This document shows positions 5,820-10,140 of a DNA stretch of 10,140 nt, piece after piece. Location of the stretch: the NCBI GenBank assembly GCA_014730055.1, contig WJIV01000228.1:1-10140 (forward strand), written 5' to 3'. The stretch's first letter is position 1. Every line of letters begins with the position of its first letter. A program made the translations under genes and the position numbers. This stretch comes from Candidatus Bathyarchaeota archaeon. Its GTDB lineage: Archaea; Thermoproteota; Bathyarchaeia; TCS64. Below the pieces are notes generated by a model. The model was not told where the DNA came from and ran no database searches. It worked only from the letters and a program-made list of their open reading frames with translations.

Positions 5820-7202
5820 TTGGATAGAAAAAGACTTGTCGTACTCGTGGCGGTAGTTCTTCTCTCTGTATTCGCTTATACCCAGACTCGGGATACGTTG
5901 ACGGTTGATCAGAGAGGAGCACTAGTTGTCCTGATCGTAGCGTCAGGTTTCTGGACAACGGAGGCTCTACCATTATCCGCTACAAGTATCCTGATTCCCT
6001 TGCTTCAGACTTTCCTGGGGGTCCAGGGATTCAGTCAGGCCTTGGTGCCCTTTTTTGACCCTGTCGTTATGCTGCTTCTGGGAGGGTTCATGCTAGCTGT
6101 TGCAGTTGAAAAGTATGACCTGGACGAGTACTTTGCATATTTGATTGTCTCAAACGTAAAAGCTGGTCCTCGAAGCCTTGTTCTAGCCGTTATGCTGACA
6201 GCAGGGTTTATGAGTATGTGGATAAGCAACACTGCCGCCACAGCTCTTCTTATAACCATGGCTATCAGGATCTGTGAGAACATCCAGGACGAGAAAGGAA
6301 ACTTCACAAAAATTATGATTCTCTCCATAGCGTACAGTAGCACGGCAGGCGGTCTTAGTACGCTGGTTGGTACAACCACATGCGCCATGGCAGCGGCCAG
6401 TCTTCAGGAGTTAATAGGTTACGAGATAAGCTTCTTCGGATGGATCTTTTACGGCTTCCCAATAGCGATAATTCAGATCCTCATTATCTGGGTGGTTCTT
6501 TTTGCCCTATTTCCGACAACAGTAAAAGAGATCCCTCCCATCGAGCGAGAGAGAACTCAGCTCACAGCGAAGCAGAGACAGACCCTGGTTGTATTCGGAT
6601 TCGCCGTGATAGCATGGTTGACGGGAAAATTACCTGATCCCCTAGCTAATCTAATTGGCTGGCCTGGTCACGGGTATGGGAGCAGCGTAGTTGCGGCAGT
6701 TATCATAGTGTTACTTTTCTTCGTTGATCTGCTGGACGAGAACGATATAAAAAACGGAAAATGGGGAACCCTTCTCCTTATCGGAGGTGGACTCAGCCTA
6801 GGTAGTGCTTTAGAGGTATCGGGGCTTGTCAACGTCATCAGCAACCTTCTTGTGAGTTTCACTGGGGGAGGATCTCCCCTACTCATAGTATCCATGGTTA
6901 CATTCGCAGGATTAGGTATCAGCATTATTGCCAGCAATACAGCAAGCGCTGGAATATTTCTACCTATAGCTATCAGCCTTGGTCAGCAGACCGGTTTTAG
7001 CCCTGTAATACTTGCAGTTGTTGTCGGAATAGGAACAAGCCTGGACTTCATGCTGCCCGTAGGCACTCCACCCAATGCCATCGCCTATAGCACCGGAAAG
7101 GTCAGCATGCCCGAGATGATAAAAGCCGGGATCCTCCTGGACATAACAGGAGCACTATTGACGATAACCATGGCTGTCCTCCTCTGGCCATATTTAGTCT
7201 AA
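5820..7202 (+). CDS. SLC13/DASS family sodium:anion (carboxylate) symporter
   Basis: A 460-residue integral membrane protein of the divalent anion:Na+ symporter family, rich in hydrophobic helices from its first residues (RLVVLVAVVLLSVFAY). Both hallmark Ser-Asn-Thr motifs are present: MWISNTAATALL (SNT at 136-138) and IIASNTASAGIF (SNT at 372-374). In this family these sit at the tips of the two re-entrant hairpins and bind substrate carboxylate and sodium. The C-terminal signature LPVGTPPNAIAY (415-423) is intact. The matching N-terminal half has GTTTCAMAA in place of the usual GTPPN-like stretch, which is odd. LLLIGGGLSLGSAL is typical of the family. Likely substrates are dicarboxylates or related anions, but the sequence cannot decide. 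TTG 5820 is preferred as start; TTG 5763 would add 19 polar residues overlapping the preceding gene. Confidence 0.88.
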   Translation: MDRKRLVVLVAVVLLSVFAYTQTRDTLTVDQRGALVVLIVASGFWTTEALPLSATSILIPLLQTFLGVQGFSQALVPFFDPVVMLLLGGFMLAVAVEKYDLDEYFAYLIVSNVKAGPRSLVLAVMLTAGFMSMWISNTAATALLITMAIRICENIQDEKGNFTKIMILSIAYSSTAGGLSTLVGTTTCAMAAASLQELIGYEISFFGWIFYGFPIAIIQILIIWVVLFALFPTTVKEIPPIERERTQLTAKQRQTLVVFGFAVIAWLTGKLPDPLANLIGWPGHGYGSSVVAAVIIVLLFFVDLLDENDIKNGKWGTLLLIGGGLSLGSALEVSGLVNVISNLLVSFTGGGSPLLIVSMVTFAGLGISIIASNTASAGIFLPIAISLGQQTGFSPVILAVVVGIGTSLDFMLPVGTPPNAIAYSTGKVSMPEMIKAGILLDITGALLTITMAVLLWPYLV

Positions 7203-7247
7203 TTATTTCTAGAAACAGATTAATTGCCTCCAATCTTTTCTTTACAA

Positions 7248-7637
7248 ATGATCACCCGGGATGAGGTGCTTGAGGCTGAGAAAGAGTGGGCTCAAGCACA
7301 TCTAGAGACAGATATTAACAAATTAGACAGGCTAATGCACCCAGATTATACCATTATAAGGCCAGACGGAAGTGTATGGAGTAAGGAAAAAGCTCTAACC
7401 AGCTACATTCCAGGTAAGAGAGACTGGGAAGAAGCAGGGAGCAGTGAACACATCATCAATATCTATGGGCGTATAGCAATTGTAATAGGTCTATGGAGGG
7501 CTAAAGGTGTCAATAATGGAGTACCTTTTGATTACTATGCAAGGTACTCCTCTGTTTGGGTCAAAGATGAAGATGAGTTGAGGATAGTATCTGATCATAG
7601 TACCGAGATTGACCATTTATTAAAAGGGTCCAAATAA
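7248..7637 (+). CDS. SnoaL/DUF4440-like (NTF2-fold) small protein
   Basis: A 129-residue soluble protein. Residues 5-32 form the typical first helices with an EKEWAQAHLETDINKLDRLM pattern. The HPDYTIIRPDGSVWSKEKAL segment follows, which is characteristic of DUF4440/SnoaL-like NTF2-superfamily proteins. Later strands include IAIVIGLWRAKG, FDYYARYSSVWVK and ELRIVSDHST. These proteins form a cone-shaped pocket and may be enzymes (isomerase, dehydratase), binding proteins or dimer partners; nothing here identifies the ligand. ATG 7248 is chosen because the family's first helix begins right after it; a TTG at 7224 would add eight residues. No Shine-Dalgarno site is seen. It lies 45 bp after the SLC13 gene and could be co-transcribed, or be driven from the weak A/T box near 7199-7208. 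Confidence 0.78.
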   Translation: MITRDEVLEAEKEWAQAHLETDINKLDRLMHPDYTIIRPDGSVWSKEKALTSYIPGKRDWEEAGSSEHIINIYGRIAIVIGLWRAKGVNNGVPFDYYARYSSVWVKDEDELRIVSDHSTEIDHLLKGSK

Positions 7638-7715
7638 GGATAAAAATATCAATTATTGTTCTCTTACATCCAAATTGATTCCTTGTTGGTTAATAATGGG
7701 TTAATCTAAGAGAGG

Positions 7716-7724
7716 TTTTAAATA
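7716..7724 (+). promoter_or_regulatory. BoxA (TATA) for the DOMON/CBM9-like gene
   Basis: TTTTAAATA is preceded by a purine-rich GAGAGG in the BRE position and is centred 27 bp before ATG 7747. This geometry predicts a truly leaderless message, and no ribosome binding site is visible. Confidence 0.65.
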
Positions 7725-7746
7725 CAGAATTAATAGTCATCTTTTT

Positions 7747-8514
7747 ATGAAGTCCTTAAAATTATGTTTAATCCTAATATCATCGTTTTGTATCTTATCA
7801 AATATTTTTATTGTGAACGCTTTAAAGTCTGAGCCACTAGGTGAGTTTGATACTCCTCCCTTAATTGATGGAGTATTCACCAAAGGTGAATGGAAGGTCA
7901 GTCAGATCTATATAGTCAACAATACTGAAATTAATGAAAAAACTTCAATAGAAACATATGTCTATTTCCTAAATGACAACAAATTCCTTTACGTTATGGT
8001 CGATGCAACCGGAGATCCTACGGATAGCACTGGGCTCTCTGATATTTGTCTTTTAGTCTTCCAGAAAAATGGAGATGAAGTACGAATCCATATTGAAGGA
8101 ACAGCTGGTACTACAGTTGATAATGATTTTTTCGCGAAAATAGGATACGGAGCATCGCCAAATAATCCGAATAATCACAAAATTTACGAGTTTAAGATCC
8201 CACTCGAATATCTCAATATTAAGGCTGGAGAGAATCTTGATTTTTGTTCTCCTATGGAAGGAAAACATGGAAGCATGCCTTATGATGGTAATACTTTAAG
8301 GGACAATATCTATCCTCCAGGACTCCTATACGATGATCTTTCGACTTGGGATGAAGTTGAAATCAGTAAAAAACCAGTAGCTGTAGGTGGCCAACTTTTA
8401 CCAAATATTCTACCACCTTTATCATTTGCATCGATAATCCTTTTAATACTAGTATTTTTCTCGAAGAGAACTGATAAATTAAATTTTAATTATTACAAGT
8501 TTCATATACCCTGA
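7747..8514 (+). CDS. Secreted, membrane-anchored protein with DOMON/CBM9-like domain
   Basis: A 255-residue exported protein. It has a signal peptide (MKSLKL, then hydrophobic residues 7-24) and probable cleavage near residue 26. The extracellular domain (about 30-207) starts with PLIDGVFTKGEWKVS. It continues with YVYFLNDNKFLYVMVDATGD, a pattern I associate with the DOMON/CBM9-like beta-sandwich, which binds sugars, heme or other ligands. No heme-ligand or sugar-binding aromatic set can be assigned with confidence. A C-terminal anchor follows (VAVGGQLLPN, then a hydrophobic helix about 222-238) and a basic tail (SKRTDK), so the domain should face outside. One N-glycosylation sequon is at N58. 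The gene is clearly more AT-rich than its neighbours, with many A/T-ending codons, suggesting different origin or age. It appears to be a single-gene unit with its own promoter, convergent with the MFS gene. Confidence 0.72.
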   Translation: MKSLKLCLILISSFCILSNIFIVNALKSEPLGEFDTPPLIDGVFTKGEWKVSQIYIVNNTEINEKTSIETYVYFLNDNKFLYVMVDATGDPTDSTGLSDICLLVFQKNGDEVRIHIEGTAGTTVDNDFFAKIGYGASPNNPNNHKIYEFKIPLEYLNIKAGENLDFCSPMEGKHGSMPYDGNTLRDNIYPPGLLYDDLSTWDEVEISKKPVAVGGQLLPNILPPLSFASIILLILVFFSKRTDKLNFNYYKFHIP

Positions 8515-8545
8515 GAAAATTTTTGCATTAAATCTCAAAGTAGCT

Positions 8546-8552
8546 AAAAAAA
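8546..8552 (-). terminator. U-run terminator after the MFS gene
   Basis: Seven A residues on the plus strand give a run of seven T on the minus strand, 9 bases past the MFS stop codon. The 46-bp gap to the convergent gene also has a T run on the plus strand (8520-8524), so both units may end here. Confidence 0.45.
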
Positions 8553-8560
8553 TAGAATTA

Positions 8561-9757
8561 TTAATCCACTTTCACACCGAAGGTGAACAGAGTCCATGAA
8601 GAAGCAAATACCACCATACTGGCTATAAAGACCGTGAATATCCCGAAGCTATCTGCAATGAATGCTGCGACAATTGGTCCGATAGCTCCCATTATGCTTC
8701 CAGGGAGGAAGTATAGAGCAAATCCCAATCCCCTCTGTCTGCTTGGGCTTAATTTTGCCATTATGGCACTGTTTGCAGCCATGCTCAGCAGGTTGAAAAA
8801 TCCGTAGCCCAGGTAGAATACGGGGAAAACCCATTTTATGCGCAACAGGAACGCTAAAGCGAAGCTAGAGATTGAGATGATGAGGGTCGAGTATGTCCAT
8901 CTTTTCTCTCCGTATCTTGCAGCTAACGCACCACCTATAGGTGCAGCAAATATTCCCATCAAGCTACTTGCTCCTATGATCAAACTGGTAGTAGATACCG
9001 TGAATCCTATATCATTGACCAGCCATAAACTGAGGAAAGTCAGCGTCATGTTAGAGGCAGCCATCTTAAGTCCGCTGTAAACAAGGAAAAGTATCAGACT
9101 GGTCGTCCATAGTTTCTGAGCTCCCTTGATCCCGTTCTCCATGCTGGTCTTGTCCTCATCGTCGGCAGTCGGGACCACCTTAATGGCGTAGACTGCTATT
9201 AGGCTCAGTAGTAAAGGGATAACCCATGCGAGGTAAACATACCTCCATCCAAGTCCGAGTAATCCCACGATAATAGAGACTGAAATTGGTCCGATTGCCA
9301 TTCCCAGAGTGCCTCCGGCTCCGTGAAGGCCAAGCGCTTTTGATCTATCCTGGGGCTTGAATAGGAAGGTTGTGAAGCTGTAACTGGCGGGATGATAGAT
9401 AGTAGTATTAACGTAAAGCATGCTCACTGCAAGTATCAGCATCAGGGGATTCTGGGCTACTCCCGCTATTACTGCACCTGTTATAGCTACTAGGTTGCTC
9501 AGCAGAATCATTTTTTTCGAACCGATTTTGTCGGATAGTAATCCTGTTGGGATCGATAGAAGTGCTGACGATAGACTTGGTATGCTTGATATCAGCCCTA
9601 TCTGCTGGTTTGATAGCATGAACTCCTCTTTGAGTATCGGGTAGAGTGTGCTGTGCATGTTTTGGAAGGCGTGGGTGAGAGTGTGGGTAAGAGCCATGAC
9701 GATGAGCCCATAGCTAAGTATCTCCCTGTATCTCAACTGCTGCTGGGGTTCGGTCAT
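8561..9757 (-). CDS. Major facilitator superfamily transporter, fosmidomycin-resistance-like
   Basis: A 398-residue membrane protein with about 12 predicted helices. The MFS motif A between helices 2 and 3 is seen as GLLSDKIGSKK (72-82), with a degenerate copy in the second half (GGALAARYGEKRW, about 275-287). A polar central loop (about 194-214, PTADDEDKTSMENG) separates the halves. The N-terminal THTLTHAFQNMHSTLYPIL, the YHPASY around residue 121 and especially LHGAGGTLGMAIGP (144-157) recall the FsmR-type branch, whose members export drugs or small metabolites. True substrate is unknown. It is divergent from the HD-domain gene, with 93 bp between them. ATG 9757 has no Shine-Dalgarno site. 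A TATA-like box at 9797-9804 would give a leader of about 15 bases. Confidence 0.88.
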   Translation of the reverse strand: MTEPQQQLRYREILSYGLIVMALTHTLTHAFQNMHSTLYPILKEEFMLSNQQIGLISSIPSLSSALLSIPTGLLSDKIGSKKMILLSNLVAITGAVIAGVAQNPLMLILAVSMLYVNTTIYHPASYSFTTFLFKPQDRSKALGLHGAGGTLGMAIGPISVSIIVGLLGLGWRYVYLAWVIPLLLSLIAVYAIKVVPTADDEDKTSMENGIKGAQKLWTTSLILFLVYSGLKMAASNMTLTFLSLWLVNDIGFTVSTTSLIIGASSLMGIFAAPIGGALAARYGEKRWTYSTLIISISSFALAFLLRIKWVFPVFYLGYGFFNLLSMAANSAIMAKLSPSRQRGLGFALYFLPGSIMGAIGPIVAAFIADSFGIFTVFIASMVVFASSWTLFTFGVKVD

Positions 9758-9794
9758 ATTATTTCAACTTGAATATCCTCAATGCCTGCATCCC

Positions 9795-9806
9795 GGTATT
9801 TAAGCC
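9795..9806. promoter_or_regulatory. Near-palindromic TATA box possibly shared by divergent genes
   Basis: GGTATTTAAGCC reads GGCTTAAATACC on the other strand, so it can serve as BoxA in both directions. Leftward it predicts a start near 9772 for the MFS gene. Rightward it predicts one near 9827, leaving a leader that contains the strong Shine-Dalgarno site of the HD gene. Confidence 0.4.
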
Positions 9807-9835
9807 AAACCATCCTAACGCTTAAACCAAGCCAT
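9800..9835 (+). repeat. Direct repeat pair in the MFS/HD divergent promoter
   Basis: TTAAGCCAAACCAT (9800-9813) and TTAAACCAAGCCAT (9822-9835) agree at 12 of 14 positions. Their starts are 22 bp apart, about two helical turns. This could be a tandem operator or duplicated TATA region. Confidence 0.45.
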
Positions 9836-9836
9836 A

Positions 9837-9845
9837 GAGGTGATT
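9837..9845 (+). promoter_or_regulatory. Strong ribosome binding site of the HD-domain gene
   Basis: GAGGTGATT is nearly the full archaeal anti-16S consensus and ends 5 bases before ATG 9851. It fixes the start of that gene. Confidence 0.8.
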
Positions 9846-9850
9846 AAGGC

Positions 9851-10140
9851 ATGATCAACAGGGATGAAGCCATAAAACTTGTAAAGGAACACGTTGAGAA
9901 CGAGAACCTCGTGAATCACATGATAGCCGTAGGATCCATAATGAAAGGACTCGCAGAGGAGTTCGAAGAGGATCCAGAGCTCTGGGAAGCAGTTGGAATA
10001 CTTCACGACATAGACTACGAGACATTTGGAGACGACTTTAGCAGCCATGGGGCAAAATCAGCGGAGATGGTGAAGGACATTCTTCCTGAGGAAGGGGTAA
10101 AGGCGATCAAGAGCCACAACCCCATGACTGGCTTTGAACC
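9851..10140 (+). CDS. HD-domain metal-dependent phosphohydrolase, N-terminal part (cut by right edge)
   Basis: The first 96 codons are visible and the frame is open to the window end. The protein has the HD-superfamily pattern. H23 lies in the first helix (NLVNHMIAVGSIMKGLAEEF). The doublet H52-D53 is in ILHDIDYE. Further histidines follow at H66 (SSHG) and H89 (KSHNP). The spacing matches small soluble HDIG-type proteins that act on phosphoesters such as nucleotides. Substrate is not predictable. The start is firm because of the strong ribosome binding site. It is divergent from the MFS transporter and shares its short promoter region, so joint control is possible. No membrane segment or signal peptide is visible in the part seen. 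Confidence 0.85.
   Translation, partial: MINRDEAIKLVKEHVENENLVNHMIAVGSIMKGLAEEFEEDPELWEAVGILHDIDYETFGDDFSSHGAKSAEMVKDILPEEGVKAIKSHNPMTGFE

Overview
The window looks like chromosomal DNA from an archaeon, most likely an uncultured one. The tRNA-Arg has an archaeal form with no encoded CCA. Archaeal TATA (BoxA) elements lie about 25-30 bp upstream of several genes, some of which appear leaderless. The only strong Shine-Dalgarno sites match the archaeal GGAGGTGATC consensus. The lineage cannot be fixed from this sequence; Bathyarchaeia- or Asgard-like groups are guesses.

Left part (1-1840, minus strand): the first 613 codons of a large signalling protein with a receiver domain, a PAS domain and two tandem GAF domains. 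It runs off the left edge, so its output domain is unseen. From 1841 to 2226 lies an AT-rich stretch without a convincing gene. It holds a set of short direct and inverted repeats (2114-2162) and a 23-codon hydrophobic open frame that looks like the start of a broken gene.

Middle (about 2227-3070): what appears to be the wreck of an integrated plasmid or virus beside a tRNA-Arg(GCG) gene. A C-terminal fragment of a replication primase/helicase-like protein (minus strand) abuts a C-terminal tail resembling archaeal tyrosine integrases (plus strand). That tail ends about 25 bp from the tRNA 3' end. The repeats, the GC-richer block, the truncated genes and the tRNA location all fit one decayed element.

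Right part (3303-10140): ordinary chromosomal genes. They are an Amidohydro_3/YtcJ-type metal-dependent hydrolase; a convergent FMN split-barrel (PNPOx-like) protein whose stop codon shares a CTAG with it; a likely two-gene unit of an unrecognised 94-residue protein and an SLC13/DASS-type anion transporter; a SnoaL/DUF4440-like small protein; an AT-rich secreted, membrane-anchored protein with a DOMON/CBM9-like domain; an MFS exporter resembling the fosmidomycin-resistance group; and, divergent from it, the start of an HD-domain metal-dependent phosphohydrolase cut by the right edge.

The chromosomal genes do not form an obvious single pathway. Uptake of carboxylates (SLC13), hydrolysis of amides or related substrates (YtcJ-like) and efflux (MFS) suggest small-molecule handling, but that link is inference. 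The most unusual stretch is 2044-2996.
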